Part shown: positions 19,402 to 28,642 of the stretch, one piece after another
How the letters are laid out: each line of letters starts with the position of its first letter
How positions within the stretch are numbered: position 1 is the first letter of the stretch
Assembly: GCF_003986955.1 (NCBI RefSeq)
Contig: NZ_PIPN01000002.1
Location: 62,001-126,000, forward strand
Origin: Aliidiomarina sedimenti
GTDB taxonomy: Bacteria > Pseudomonadota > Gammaproteobacteria > Enterobacterales > Alteromonadaceae
DNA: 64,000 bases
Direction of reading: 5' to 3'
Notes under the pieces: model-generated
What the model saw: only the letters and a program-made list of their open reading frames with translations
The model's database searches: none
Told to the model about the DNA's origin: nothing
Made by a program: the position numbers and the translations under genes

Positions 19402-21285
19402 TCACTCTTCTCGCACGACCCGGAAACCAACATAGTTTGCGCTAAACGATGAATATAGCTCCATTCTGGACGACACTCGTACCAGACTTGGAGCAAAGTT
19501 GTAGGCTCCCCCGCGTGCGACTGGAGACGAACCATCCGTAGCACTCGTCCATTCCCACACATTTCCCACTGTATCTTCTAAACCAAACGGATTCTTGGCA
19601 AAGGTTCCCATTGGCGATGGACTATCTCCAGCCCAACGAGTACCGCAACTAAAGCAATTAGCACGCCCAGACCCGATACCATTTCCCCACCAGTAGTGCG
19701 TATCGGTACCAGCGCGGGCTGCGTATTCCCATTCGTCTTCACTGGCTAAACGATAGCGCTCACCTGTTTTTTGCGTCAACCAGGCCGCATAACGCTGCGC
19801 ATCACCATAGCTCACACAGGTCACCGGCATACGTTCCTGCACGGCGTAACCAGGCTCTTCCCAGGTAATATTTGGGTCAGCCTGGACCATGCCATCAATC
19901 ATCACGTTACACGCATCGCCTTGTTCAGCGCTCGTCACGTAACCTGTATCACGCACGAAAACACCAAACTGTTCAATCGTAACGGGGAACACACCAACCG
20001 CTAAAGGTACACTCAGTTCAAAATTACGAACCTGAGGGTCACCGCTGGAACCACTACGGATATTACCTAACCGCTGACTTCCTGAAGGAATAACAATCAG
20101 CGACGGCCCTTCGTTACGATTTCCAACTGAGTCCTGAATAATTTCGCCAGGAGAGAAATCATAGGCTAAACGGTCAAGTTCAGCACTGTAGGTAGCCGAC
20201 CGGTCGACATTCATTCGTACATTGTGCGACGTATACCCGCGACGGCTCACTATCAAATCGTATTCGCCGGTTTCCAGCATTAACTCAAGAGGGGTCGAGC
20301 CATAGCGCTCGCCATTAATCATTACCTGGTCATCATAGACGTTGGAACGAATGAGGACGCGGTGCATGACGTCCTCGTCAGACGGCTTTTTTCCGTCATC
20401 ACTCGCCTCTTCGTTAGAGGCTTGCAAATTGTCGGTGCAATAACGAACATCAAGTTCAAGTAATTTACAAACATCAGTGCGTGTAATACGGCCCTGCAGG
20501 TCGACCTGCAAGTTAACCGAATAGTTACGCTGCCCACTGAAACCACTGTTCAATGGACGTGAACCAATAAGACGGACATCCGGACTCACCTGGTCGCGGT
20601 GCTTAAGAGCTTGTTCAGATTCAGTCAGGCGGTCAAATGCACTGTCAAGGAAATTGCGTGACGCTCGTTGCTTGGCAAGCAAGTCAGCACGGCTTTCACA
20701 TTGACCGATAGTTTCATCACGATCACAGGTTACTTCTTGTTCTACGCGAACCTGGCTGGTCGCTCCGAATTCAGTTATCACACGATCAACACGAGCCAAT
20801 GCCAGGCGTTCCTGGTAGGTTGCCAGCTGGTTAACGAGGCCATGCTCACGAACCCGGTGACGCTCCTGCTGAGCCTGCAAATTCGACAATTCAGCAGATA
20901 GTTCACTGACCTGCTGTGTATTGCGCTGCGCGTTTACCACGGCTTGCTGGTACGCCTGCTGGGCTTCAGAGATATCAGTTTCAGGGTTGTCAACCAGTTC
21001 ACGATAACGGCGGTTCATCTGTTCCAGCGCCTGCCGACGTTCCTGTTCAACCGCCTCACTTTGCTGACGCGCCTGCTCAAGACGCTCGCGCACACTATTA
21101 AGCTGCGCCTCCATCTCTCGGCGCTCTTCCTGTGTGCTCTGATACTGAGACTCAATAGTCGAAATCTGACTTTCGATCTCAGCAACAGTTACCTGCTCAC
21201 TCCCCTCCGATGCACTGGCGAGAGTGCTGAATAACGGCGAGGCGAATAATGCGGCTATTATTATCGATGTTTGAGCCAGTCGCAT
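19402..21285 (-). CDS. Secreted coiled-coil, PEGA and SUMF1-fold protein
   Basis: Function unknown. From the ATG at 21285 (627 residues; a TTG four codons upstream is less likely) it reads as follows: signal peptide (about 1-26), long coiled coil (about 27-160), a cysteine-containing middle region (C187, C196, C273, C283), a PEGA domain (about 309-371, with GSTPLELMLETGEYDLIVSR) and a C-terminal formylglycine-enzyme (SUMF1) fold (about 395-627, with NPFGLEDTVGNVWEWTS and ANYVGFRVVRE). The C-terminal RGGAYNFAPSLVRVSSR segment, where true sulfatase-activating enzymes carry two catalytic cysteines, has none. A binding or scaffold role, as in other bacterial SUMF1-fold proteins, is more likely than catalysis. 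It lies upstream of mreB on the same strand with 113 bases between, so an envelope-linked role is plausible but only inferred. Confidence 0.8.
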   Translation of the reverse strand: MRLAQTSIIIAALFASPLFSTLASASEGSEQVTVAEIESQISTIESQYQSTQEERREMEAQLNSVRERLEQARQQSEAVEQERRQALEQMNRRYRELVDNPETDISEAQQAYQQAVVNAQRNTQQVSELSAELSNLQAQQERHRVREHGLVNQLATYQERLALARVDRVITEFGATSQVRVEQEVTCDRDETIGQCESRADLLAKQRASRNFLDSAFDRLTESEQALKHRDQVSPDVRLIGSRPLNSGFSGQRNYSVNLQVDLQGRITRTDVCKLLELDVRYCTDNLQASNEEASDDGKKPSDEDVMHRVLIRSNVYDDQVMINGERYGSTPLELMLETGEYDLIVSRRGYTSHNVRMNVDRSATYSAELDRLAYDFSPGEIIQDSVGNRNEGPSLIVIPSGSQRLGNIRSGSSGDPQVRNFELSVPLAVGVFPVTIEQFGVFVRDTGYVTSAEQGDACNVMIDGMVQADPNITWEEPGYAVQERMPVTCVSYGDAQRYAAWLTQKTGERYRLASEDEWEYAARAGTDTHYWWGNGIGSGRANCFSCGTRWAGDSPSPMGTFAKNPFGLEDTVGNVWEWTSATDGSSPVARGGAYNFAPSLVRVSSRMELYSSFSANYVGFRVVREE

Positions 21286-21605
21286 GTGTTTCCCCAAGTG
21301 TGATATGTGATTTGATGCCTAACAGGCTTATGCTATTTGTTGCACGCTCAAATGGCAAGCAAAGGCTATATAATAGAGCCAATGTTGTGATCAACAAACG
21401 TCATTTACAATTGTTATTGTTTTTATTTTCGTTCTTTTTTATCGACCGCTATCGCAGATTCTACATCCTTACAGCGGCGGAATAACCCTCAACTTAACGA
21501 AGTTATATCGGCTCGGCAAGCGAAAGGGAAGCCCTAATCGCGAATTTTGCTTCCAGCCTAAGTACTAAACAGGCAATTTTGCAAGGCTATATGCCGATAA
21601 AAAGT
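21286..21605 (-). other. Intergenic region, 320 bases, no gene seen
   Basis: No open frame here looks real. The region is AT-rich, with a T-rich stretch around 21410-21445. The part next to 21285 should hold the leader and promoter of the secreted SUMF1-fold gene. The part next to 21606 is the 3' flank of the kinase-like gene; I see no convincing hairpin with a U run for it. Confidence 0.5.
21367..21394 (-). promoter_or_regulatory. Candidate sigma-70 promoter of the SUMF1-fold gene
   Basis: Read on the minus strand: TTGATC (21389-21394), a 16-base spacer, then TATATA (21367-21372). This would start transcription about 75 bases before the ATG at 21285. The match is moderate and untested. Confidence 0.4.
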
Positions 21606-22892
21606 TTAGCTGCGTCTTTGCAAAGGCAATGCGATTATTACTCTTGTTCCTTTCCCTTGCTCACTTTGCAGGCGGATCGCTCCACCGTGATCACGAATAA
21701 TACCCTGCGCAATACTTAATCCTAAGCCAAAATGAGTATCATCTTTGCCCCTGGAAAAAAAAGGCTCGCAAGCGTGTTCGCATTCTTCCTTCGCCATCCC
21801 GCTGCCGTTGTCAACGATGCGGATCTGCACATGGTCTGCTTTTACCGATAGCTCAGCCTTTATTGTCACCCGACCTGTGGTCGACTCAGCCGCGTTGAGC
21901 AAAATATTCAGCAATGCCATAAAAATCTGACTTTCCACCAGCTTAATAAGCGGAACCTCGCTGTTCTCTTCAAATACAAAACGAATTTTGTCAGCATACC
22001 GGCTCAGCACCACATTGCGGCAATGCTTCACTGTTTCGTTCAGATCAGTTGAGGCCCACTCGTTATTTCCAGCTGTCTCGGCGGTGTCGCAAAGCGCATC
22101 GACCAGTCGTCTGAGCTCGTCAATAGATTCCATGCTTTGCCCAATCAGGCCTTTGCTCTTGCTATTGTCGGCAAAATCCAGCGCCGTCAGCAAATGCTTG
22201 CGACTGAGATTGATCGCGCGATTCGCCTCCTGTCCGACACCTGCAGCCAGTAGTCCCAGTGTTGCCAGTTTTTCTGAACTAATCAGCCGCGAACGGGTAC
22301 TTTTAAAGCGTTCTATCAGGTCTAGTAATTTCTTGTTGCGTTCTTCCAGCAATGTACTTTTTGCTACCAGCTTACGTTCGGCCTGCCTGGTTTGTTCAAA
22401 TAGCTGACGTAACTGAATTTCATCTTCCACAACCCGTGCCAGGCGCTTTAACTGCGCTAGCTGATCCTCACTGAATGAGCCTGGTACATGGTCTATCACA
22501 CATAACGACCCTAAAACATAGCCTTCGCTGGTTGTGATTGGTGCGCCAGCATAGAATCGAATTGGCTTATCCTCGTCCTGCACCAGGGGGTTGTCAGCAA
22601 ACCTCGGGTCATTCAGGGTATCTTCGACAATGAGCGGTGTATTTTCAGCCACCACATGGGCGCAAATAGACACTTCACGGTCAGTTTGTTGCAGCTCCAT
22701 ACCGCAACGAGCTTTAAACCACTGGCGATCCTCATCAACCAGGCTGATCAGGGACACCGGTTTGGCAAATATTGCAGCGGCCAGTTGGGTGATGTTATCC
22801 AGCCGCTCTTCCGGAGCTGTATCCAATATTTTCAACGCTTTTAAATGAGCCAGACGTTGCACTTCATTTTCCGGTTGAACTGGTATTTGCAT
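21606..22892 (-). CDS. GAF-domain histidine-kinase-like protein lacking the phospho-acceptor histidine
   Basis: A soluble sensor-like protein with no membrane segments. From the ATG at 22892, which has a perfect AGGAGG five bases upstream and is preferred over the longer frame to 22916, it has 428 residues: GAF domain (about 10-160), coiled coil (about 160-205), HisKA-like dimerisation helix (about 205-275) and an HATPase domain with N box NILLNAAEST, G1 VDNGSGMA, F box EPFFSRG and G2 GLGLSIAQGI. The place of the phospho-acceptor His reads LAAGVGQEANRAI, where kinases have AAGVAHEINNPL; the CAG codon for Gln221 is at 22230-22232. It may bind ATP but should not autophosphorylate in the usual way. 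No response regulator is adjacent. It could be a regulatory pseudokinase or use another residue. Confidence 0.85.
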   Translation of the reverse strand: MQIPVQPENEVQRLAHLKALKILDTAPEERLDNITQLAAAIFAKPVSLISLVDEDRQWFKARCGMELQQTDREVSICAHVVAENTPLIVEDTLNDPRFADNPLVQDEDKPIRFYAGAPITTSEGYVLGSLCVIDHVPGSFSEDQLAQLKRLARVVEDEIQLRQLFEQTRQAERKLVAKSTLLEERNKKLLDLIERFKSTRSRLISSEKLATLGLLAAGVGQEANRAINLSRKHLLTALDFADNSKSKGLIGQSMESIDELRRLVDALCDTAETAGNNEWASTDLNETVKHCRNVVLSRYADKIRFVFEENSEVPLIKLVESQIFMALLNILLNAAESTTGRVTIKAELSVKADHVQIRIVDNGSGMAKEECEHACEPFFSRGKDDTHFGLGLSIAQGIIRDHGGAIRLQSEQGKGTRVIIALPLQRRS

Positions 22893-22984
22893 TCGCGCCT
22901 CCTCTGGTTTGTTCACCAGTTTACTATTATCAGGCGCTTAAATCTTCATCAATGCAGAGACAATTTGACGAATCACCAAATTGC

Positions 22985-23464
22985 TTAGCAATCCGTTACC
23001 ACAGTTCCAATCACCGGCTGGGGACTGTCCGCTGGCAGATAGTAATAGGCGAAACACCCCCGGTTGCCTCTGGCTGAACTGCGCTCCGGCTCGCCAAGAG
23101 ACCACTTACGGGACACCGACACATCCGCCGGACGCCAGGCAACAATGTCTTCACCCATACTGTCGAAAATAACCCACTCGCCGTCAGTCCCGCCCAACGC
23201 GGCGCCGATACCCTGCCCGGACGGAGCGGCAAAGGTGCCTTGTAAGAGAATATCGCCGAGCTGTTGCGGGGCGACTCCTGCCTGCGCATTGATTCGCTGC
23301 GATGCACTATGCAGCGAACGACTAAATTCCTCCACACTGCTAGCCCATGCTCTGTCGTCGCCTTTAAACCATTGTGGCACCGCAGTGAATAGCAACAGTC
23401 CGAGAATCGCCAGCACAATCACCATCTCTACTGCGGTCAAGCCATTTTGTAGTTGTCTTGTCAT
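22985..23464 (-). CDS. Type IV pilin-like/pseudopilin protein
   Basis: Begins with a short leader and class III-type prepilin motif: G8 is followed by LTAVEM, placing Glu at +5 of the mature chain, then a hydrophobic helix (MVIVLAILGLLLFTAVP). It should be cut and N-methylated by a prepilin peptidase and inserted in the inner membrane. The 159-residue product has a small globular part of no recognised family and a late pair of cysteines (NRGCFAYYYLP and the C-terminal Cys), as in minor pilins with a disulfide. It has no pilus or type II secretion neighbours, so its assembly partners must be encoded elsewhere. Whether it is a minor pilin or a secretion pseudopilin cannot be decided from this window. 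Confidence 0.78.
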   Translation of the reverse strand: MTRQLQNGLTAVEMVIVLAILGLLLFTAVPQWFKGDDRAWASSVEEFSRSLHSASQRINAQAGVAPQQLGDILLQGTFAAPSGQGIGAALGGTDGEWVIFDSMGEDIVAWRPADVSVSRKWSLGEPERSSARGNRGCFAYYYLPADSPQPVIGTVVTDC

Positions 23465-23567
23465 CCCTATTTCCTACCGCATGTGTTACGTACGTTTAGC
23501 CATCATACGAACAACTGAGCAAGAAATGAACTACTTCTTTGAAATTTTGTTTCTTATGAATGACTTA

Positions 23568-23592
23568 TTAAAAAAGCACCCTAAGGTGCTTT
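23568..23592 (-). terminator. Rho-independent terminator after pyrC
   Basis: An eight-base stem AAAGCACC/GGTGCTTT (23573-23580 with 23585-23592), loop of four bases, followed on the minus strand by a run of T (23568-23575). It lies 36 bases past the pyrC stop and separates pyrC from the pseudopilin gene. Confidence 0.85.
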
Positions 23593-23627
23593 GTTCTGTA
23601 ACCAGCGGTTCTACGCCCGCAGCTGCG

Positions 23628-24662
23628 CTATATAAGGCGCCAGTGAAGTGGTTCATTAGCCCAGTAGGGGACAAACGGAGAGCCCGCAATATCGACACTC
23701 GCTGGCACTGTCCAGGAGTTGGCCTCCAATGTGATTTGGTCGGTATTGCGCGGTAAACCGTAAAAGTCTGCTCCAAAATGGCTGGCAAAGCCCTCCAGCT
23801 TATCCATTGCGTCATGCTGAAAAAACAGCTCCGCATACAACTCAATCGCTGCTGGTGCTGAGAAGCAGCCGGCGCAACCACAGGCAGCTTCCTTCTTATC
23901 CTGCGTATGGGGGGCCGAATCAGTCCCCAGGAAAAATTTCGGGTTGCCACTCAAAGCCGCTTGTTGCAGGGCCTGTTGATGACTTTTGCGCTTCAGGATC
24001 GGTAAGCAGTAGTGATGCGGCCGGATTCCGCCAACCAGCATATCGTTGCGGTTCATCAACAAATGTTGCGGGGTAATAGTCGCCGCGACCTTGCTATTTG
24101 CCGCCGCAACAAAGTCGACCGCCTGGCGCGTCGTGATATGTTCGAGTACCAGCCGTAACTGGGGATGGCGCTGATGCAATGGTTTCAGATAACGCTCGAT
24201 AAACACTTCTTCACGGTCAAAGATATCAATCTCCGCATCGGTGACCTCACCGTGCACCAGCAAAGGCACTTCAAGGCGCTCCATCGCAGCAAACACGTCA
24301 GCCAGTGCGTTAATATCGGTTACGCCTGAGGCCGAGTTTGTGGTGGCCCCGGCCGGGTATAACTTGAATCCGATTATCGCTGGATTAGCCGCCGCCTTGG
24401 CGATGTCCTCGACACTGGTTTGCTGAGTTAAGTAAAGCGCCATTAATGGCGTGAAATCAAGTCCTTCCGGCACTTGCGCCATGATCCGCTGATGATACGC
24501 CATGGCCTGTTCGACCGTGGTCACCGGCGGGACCAGATTAGGCATGATGATAGCCCGTGAGAACTGCCGCGCGCTCGCCGGTACGGTGCCGCTGAGTAAA
24601 GCATCATCACGCAAATGCAAATGCCAGTCATCAGGGCGGGTAAAAGTGATGCGTTCAGTCAT
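23628..24662 (-). CDS. pyrC: Dihydroorotase
   Basis: Converts carbamoyl aspartate to dihydroorotate in pyrimidine synthesis. The 344-residue protein (E. coli PyrC: 348) has the metal-binding WHLHLRD (H14, H16), the carbamylated lysine in IGFKLYPAG, metal histidines in HGEVTD and LEHITT, and the catalytic Asp in LGTDSAPH. The family is the type II, E. coli-like dihydroorotase. A GAGGAG ribosome binding site sits just before the ATG. It has its own promoter and terminator, so it is separately transcribed although macB lies close upstream on the same strand. Confidence 0.97.
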   Translation of the reverse strand: MTERITFTRPDDWHLHLRDDALLSGTVPASARQFSRAIIMPNLVPPVTTVEQAMAYHQRIMAQVPEGLDFTPLMALYLTQQTSVEDIAKAAANPAIIGFKLYPAGATTNSASGVTDINALADVFAAMERLEVPLLVHGEVTDAEIDIFDREEVFIERYLKPLHQRHPQLRLVLEHITTRQAVDFVAAANSKVAATITPQHLLMNRNDMLVGGIRPHHYCLPILKRKSHQQALQQAALSGNPKFFLGTDSAPHTQDKKEAACGCAGCFSAPAAIELYAELFFQHDAMDKLEGFASHFGADFYGLPRNTDQITLEANSWTVPASVDIAGSPFVPYWANEPLHWRLI

Positions 24663-24698
24663 TTAGCTCTCCTCGGGGTAGTGGTCGCAAACGGCAGT

Positions 24699-24704
24699 AT
24701 TATA
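24699..24704 (-). promoter_or_regulatory. Probable -10 element of the pyrC promoter
   Basis: A perfect TATAAT on the minus strand, 37 bases before the pyrC ATG, followed by a start region rich in C and G. No good -35 element is visible at 16-18 bases; the best position falls at the macB stop. In enteric bacteria pyrC is controlled by choice of transcription start and a leader hairpin over the ribosome binding site. The short leader with CCCC before GAGGAG could allow this here, which is inference. Confidence 0.55.
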
Positions 24705-24721
24705 CACACCTTGCTGGCACT

Positions 24722-26653
24722 TTACTCGCTTGCCAGCGCCTGCACCGGATCCAGTCGTGATGCTTTACGGGCGGGTAAAAATCCAAAAATAAGACCGGTC
24801 AAAAACGCACAGGCAAACGCCAGCACGACCGGAAACACGGCATACAGCACTGGCGTGCCGAGTGACTGAATCACAGCCGTCGTAGCCAGGCCTATCGCGA
24901 CACCTAACAGGCCGCCTACCAGCGAAACGGTCAGTGCTTCGATCATAAACTGCTGCATAATATGCAGGCGCCTGGCCCCCGTCGCCATCCTTACTCCAAT
25001 TTCCCGGGTCCGCTCAGTGACACTGACCAGCATAATATTCATCACCCCAATGCCACCGACTACCAGCGAAATCACTGCGATCACTGCAAGCAAAATGGTC
25101 ATCGTATTTTCAGTTTCGGTTTGGGTTTCAATAATCGATGCCATGTTGCGAATGGTAAAGTCTTCTATGCCATGACGTTCAAGTAGCAAATTATGCACCT
25201 GCTGGTGGGTATCATGCATTAAACTGGTGTCGTCAACGGCCACCGTAATATTGCGCACATAACGCTGTCCAAACAAACGCAATGAGCCGGTGCTGAACGG
25301 GACCAGCACCACATCATCCTGATCCTGGCCCCAGGGCGACGCCCCTCGTTCCTGCATCACCCCGATGACCCGAAACAGCACGTTATTGACCAGTAAGAAC
25401 TCCCCCAGTGGGTCACGGTCAGGAAACATTTGCCGCGCCACCGTCTGCCCAATGACCGCCACAGTCGCGGTCATAGCTTCATCTTCAGGGGTAAAAAAGC
25501 TGCCCTTAAGCGGAAACCAGTTGCGCGCCAGCGGGTAGCTGGAATAGGTTGCATTGACTGAGGTTTGCTGATCAAAGCCCGCGCGACGCAGGGTTTGATT
25601 ACCACTTAATTCAGGCACCGCCGCCAGTACGTTAGGTAGCCGCGCCACCGCATCGGCATCTTCCGGTACCAGTGATGCCACACTCCAGCGCCCGCGTTGA
25701 TTCGGTGCCCCCGGAAAAACCGAGAGTAAATTGCTGCCCATCGAGCTAATCCGATCCACCACTTCCTGTTGCGCACCCTGCCCGATCGCCAGCATCGAAA
25801 TCACAGAAGCGACTCCGATCACTATGCCTAGCAAGGTCAGCATCGTTCTGAACACATTGGCCCGCAGCGAGCGCAATGCGGTGCTAAAGGCCTCACCTAA
25901 ATCATTGAGCAGGCTGGCGTTAGCGCGTGGCGGAGTCGACTTAGGGGGCGCTTTCTGTTCCGTCTGCGGCTTTTTCTGATCACTGATAATGCGACCATCT
26001 TTGATTTCAATCAGCCGGTCCGCATGAGCCGCCACCCCGGCATCATGGGTAATTAAAATCACCGTATGCCCGGCCAGCGACAGCTCACGCAACAACGCCA
26101 TCACTTCCTGCCCACTTTGGCTATCCAGCGCGCCTGTCGGTTCGTCGGCAAGAATAATGTCTCCGCCGTTCATCAGCGCGCGGGCAATCGAAACCCGCTG
26201 TTGCTGACCACCCGACAACTGACCTGGCTTGTGGTCAAGCCGGTCGGCGAGACCCAACTGACCAAGCAATTCACGCGCTCGTTGCCGCCGTTGCCCGACT
26301 GGCTGTCCCGAATAGACAGCAGGCAACTCGACATTGGCCACCGCATCGGCTGCGGCAAGTAGATTATAACTTTGAAACACAAACCCAAACGCATCGCGCC
26401 GCAAAGCCGCCAGCTGATCTGCAGTCAGCCAGGCTACCGACTGGCCGCGAAAGTAGTACTCACCGCTGCTTGGTTTATCCAGGCAGCCCAAAATATTCAT
26501 CAGGGTCGACTTACCCGAGCCAGAACTACCGACAATGGCTACAAACTCGCCAGCTTCAATATCAAGATCGATGTCATGCAGAACCTGGGTGGTGAGCTCG
26601 CCGCTCTGATAACTCTTGCTGATACCACGCAGTGACAGTAACTGGCTACCCAC
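24722..26653 (-). CDS. macB: Macrolide/lipid-type tripartite efflux ATPase-permease MacB
   Basis: Inner-membrane part of a MacAB-TolC-type efflux system. Domains in order: ABC ATPase (about 1-230; Walker [10 protein letters not shown] at 42-50, signature LSGGQQQRV, Walker [13 protein letters not shown]), linker, membrane helix (about 260-290), large periplasmic domain, and three C-terminal membrane helices. The frame opens at a GTG at 26671, but the GTG at 26653, overlapping the macA stop by 8 bases, aligns exactly with the start of E. coli MacB and gives 643 residues (E. coli 648). The substrate is not shown by the sequence: macrolides, heme precursors or peptides are known for relatives. 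TolC is not in the window. Confidence 0.92.
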   Translation of the reverse strand: MGSQLLSLRGISKSYQSGELTTQVLHDIDLDIEAGEFVAIVGSSGSGKSTLMNILGCLDKPSSGEYYFRGQSVAWLTADQLAALRRDAFGFVFQSYNLLAAADAVANVELPAVYSGQPVGQRRQRARELLGQLGLADRLDHKPGQLSGGQQQRVSIARALMNGGDIILADEPTGALDSQSGQEVMALLRELSLAGHTVILITHDAGVAAHADRLIEIKDGRIISDQKKPQTEQKAPPKSTPPRANASLLNDLGEAFSTALRSLRANVFRTMLTLLGIVIGVASVISMLAIGQGAQQEVVDRISSMGSNLLSVFPGAPNQRGRWSVASLVPEDADAVARLPNVLAAVPELSGNQTLRRAGFDQQTSVNATYSSYPLARNWFPLKGSFFTPEDEAMTATVAVIGQTVARQMFPDRDPLGEFLLVNNVLFRVIGVMQERGASPWGQDQDDVVLVPFSTGSLRLFGQRYVRNITVAVDDTSLMHDTHQQVHNLLLERHGIEDFTIRNMASIIETQTETENTMTILLAVIAVISLVVGGIGVMNIMLVSVTERTREIGVRMATGARRLHIMQQFMIEALTVSLVGGLLGVAIGLATTAVIQSLGTPVLYAVFPVVLAFACAFLTGLIFGFLPARKASRLDPVQALASE

Positions 26654-27803
26654 GAGGCACTCTACCTGCACTGCCGGTCGCGCCAGCCGTGGGCAGGATC
26701 ACGCGTTGCCCAGATTCCAGCCCGGCCTGAACTTCAGTATGGATACGGTCACTCAAGCCGGCTTCAATCCGCACTTGCTGACGCTGATTGTCTGCCTTGA
26801 GCGTTTCCACATAAGCCCCTTCGGAATCACGCTGCACCGCGGCAGCTGGCACCGCCAGCACATCCTCGGCAGCATCAGACACAAAGAAGACCTGAGTGGT
26901 CATCTGCGTCATTAAGCGCCGGTCCGGGTTTGGCACTTCAAACAGCGCGTTGTACAGCACGACGTTGTTTTCAACCACCGGCGTTGGTTCAATCAGGCGC
27001 AGCTCGCCATGCCAGCGCTGAGTGCGATTACCCATAGTCGTAAAGTAAACCGGCATGCCAACCCGCAAACGTCCGATATCCGCTTCTGAAACCTGCGCCT
27101 GCACCGTCATCTCAGACAAGTCGGCTATGGTTAATATGGTCGGCGTGGTCTGGCTCGCATTCAGGGTTTGCCCGCGCCGGGCGTCAATGGTGACCACCGT
27201 GCCGGCCATCGGCGCAAAAATTCGGGTGTAGTTAAAGTTTGCCTCAGCCGCGCGCAAGGTAGACTGTGTTTGCTCGATCTGTGCCTGAATGGAGTCCACC
27301 TGTGCGGCTGCCTGTTGCATGCCTGCACGGGCCGTTTCAACCAGTTCTTCCGAGGTCAGGTTGGCAGTCTGCAAACGTTCCTGACGCTGGTAGTTGAGCC
27401 GTGCCAGTTCGTGGGACGCCTCGCGCTCACGTAACACCGCCTGTTGATTGCGCAGTTGCGCCTGATTCGATTCTACCTGCGCCTGCAACAAGGTGGCATC
27501 AATCTCGGCTAGCAAATCACCCGCTTTAACTTCATCACCCACCTCAACATAGAACTCTTTTAACTGCCCTGAAACCTGAGCCCCGACGTCAACGTAATCA
27601 CGCGGCTGCAGGCGGCCTGTGGCGGTAACCAGTACTTCGATATCACGCCGCTCGACCTGTGCCGTCGCCGGTACCTGGTGGCGATTACTCTCTCTCACCA
27701 ATCCAAACCATGCTACCAGCGCCACAGCTGCCAGTAGTATCGCCGCCATCCAGACTTTCGTCCCGCCATCCATGCGGGCGCGCGGTGCCATTAGGTTGCT
27801 CAT
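26646..27803 (-). CDS. macA: Periplasmic adaptor protein MacA
   Basis: Membrane-fusion protein that joins MacB to an outer-membrane TolC-like channel. The 385-residue product (E. coli MacA: 371) has one N-terminal membrane anchor (about residues 17-35), a biotinyl-lipoyl-like half-motif ([20 protein letters not shown]), a long coiled-coil hairpin (about 100-180), and beta-barrel and membrane-proximal domains. It lies 20 bases after tdk and overlaps macB, so tdk-macA-macB may be co-transcribed. The functional link to tdk is not obvious. Confidence 0.92.
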   Translation of the reverse strand: MSNLMAPRARMDGGTKVWMAAILLAAVALVAWFGLVRESNRHQVPATAQVERRDIEVLVTATGRLQPRDYVDVGAQVSGQLKEFYVEVGDEVKAGDLLAEIDATLLQAQVESNQAQLRNQQAVLREREASHELARLNYQRQERLQTANLTSEELVETARAGMQQAAAQVDSIQAQIEQTQSTLRAAEANFNYTRIFAPMAGTVVTIDARRGQTLNASQTTPTILTIADLSEMTVQAQVSEADIGRLRVGMPVYFTTMGNRTQRWHGELRLIEPTPVVENNVVLYNALFEVPNPDRRLMTQMTTQVFFVSDAAEDVLAVPAAAVQRDSEGAYVETLKADNQRQQVRIEAGLSDRIHTEVQAGLESGQRVILPTAGATGSAGRVPRG

Positions 27804-27823
27804 CCGTTTATCATCCAGTTATT

Positions 27824-28432
27824 TCATAGTCCCAGAATAGACGGCTGCACCCCTGCGTCCTGCAACGCCTGCAGCCAATGTTTGCGGCAACAGGAGACAT
27901 ACCTGTCGTTGCCGCCAATCGCAATTTTTTCACCCGAGCCAACGGCGCGGCCATCCTTGTCAACACGCAGCGACATGGTTGCTTTACGCCCGCAATGACA
28001 AATCGTTTTCATCTCCACCAGTTTGTCCGCAATAGCCAGTAACACCGCACTGCCGTCAAAAGCTTCCCCGAAGGCATCGGTGCGTATGCCGTAACACATA
28101 ACCGGTACATTCAGAATATCCGCAACCCGCGCCAGCTCCCAGACCTGGGCCACGGTCAGAAACTGAGCTTCATCCAGCAGTACACAGTCAACACTGGCGT
28201 TGGTCAGGTAGTCACTGACCAACTGGAAGAGGTTGGTTTTACTGGTAAAAGTTGCCGCTTCACGCTCTATTCCCAACCTCGAATGAATCCGTCCCCGCCC
28301 ACCGCGGGTGTCCAGCGCGGGCGTCAGCAGCAACACATGCTGGTCGCGCTCCTCGTAGTTATGCGCCACCTGAAGCAACGATGTACTTTTGCCTGCATTC
28401 ATCGCAGAGTAGGTAAAATAAAGAGATGCCAT
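27824..28432 (-). CDS. tdk: Thymidine kinase
   Basis: Phosphorylates thymidine and deoxyuridine for salvage. The 202-residue protein (E. coli 205) is of the small tetrameric TK1 type, with P-loop SAMNAGKST at the N-terminus, the catalytic Glu in LLDEAQFL, and the zinc-binding CHCGRKA and RYVSCCRKHW cysteines and histidines. The start ATG at 28432 fits the conserved MASLYFTYSAMNAGK beginning. It is divergent from the adenosine-deaminase gene across about 210 bases. Confidence 0.96.
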   Translation of the reverse strand: MASLYFTYSAMNAGKSTSLLQVAHNYEERDQHVLLLTPALDTRGGRGRIHSRLGIEREAATFTSKTNLFQLVSDYLTNASVDCVLLDEAQFLTVAQVWELARVADILNVPVMCYGIRTDAFGEAFDGSAVLLAIADKLVEMKTICHCGRKATMSLRVDKDGRAVGSGEKIAIGGNDRYVSCCRKHWLQALQDAGVQPSILGL

Positions 28433-28593
28433 AAAATTAAACTGCCAGCTTGCGTGTAGCCATCGCTGGAGAGCTTCCAGCCACGGCGTTTACTGTGAAC
28501 GATGTAATAAAGCCTTGATGATGCGTAAATTTACCGCCAAAGACCAGCGCTGGACATCGTTTCTTTGCACTTTTCGGTGAATGGCAGATTTTA

Positions 28594-28602
28594 TGGTACG
28601 AT
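28594..28602 (+). promoter_or_regulatory. Candidate extended -10 promoter for the adenosine deaminase gene
   Basis: TGGTACGAT, an extended -10 element (TG at 28594-28595, TACGAT at 28597-28602), lies 40 bases before the ATG. The -35 region is poor, which extended -10 promoters tolerate. Moderate support only. Confidence 0.4.
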
Positions 28603-28642
28603 CCGCGGTTACATTCACCCCGCATCAGGAGTACCCGTCACG

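Noticed and set aside
19402..20100. Sulfatase-activating (formylglycine-generating) enzyme
   Set aside because: The C-terminal segment that should hold the two catalytic cysteines has none, and no sulfatase gene is nearby.
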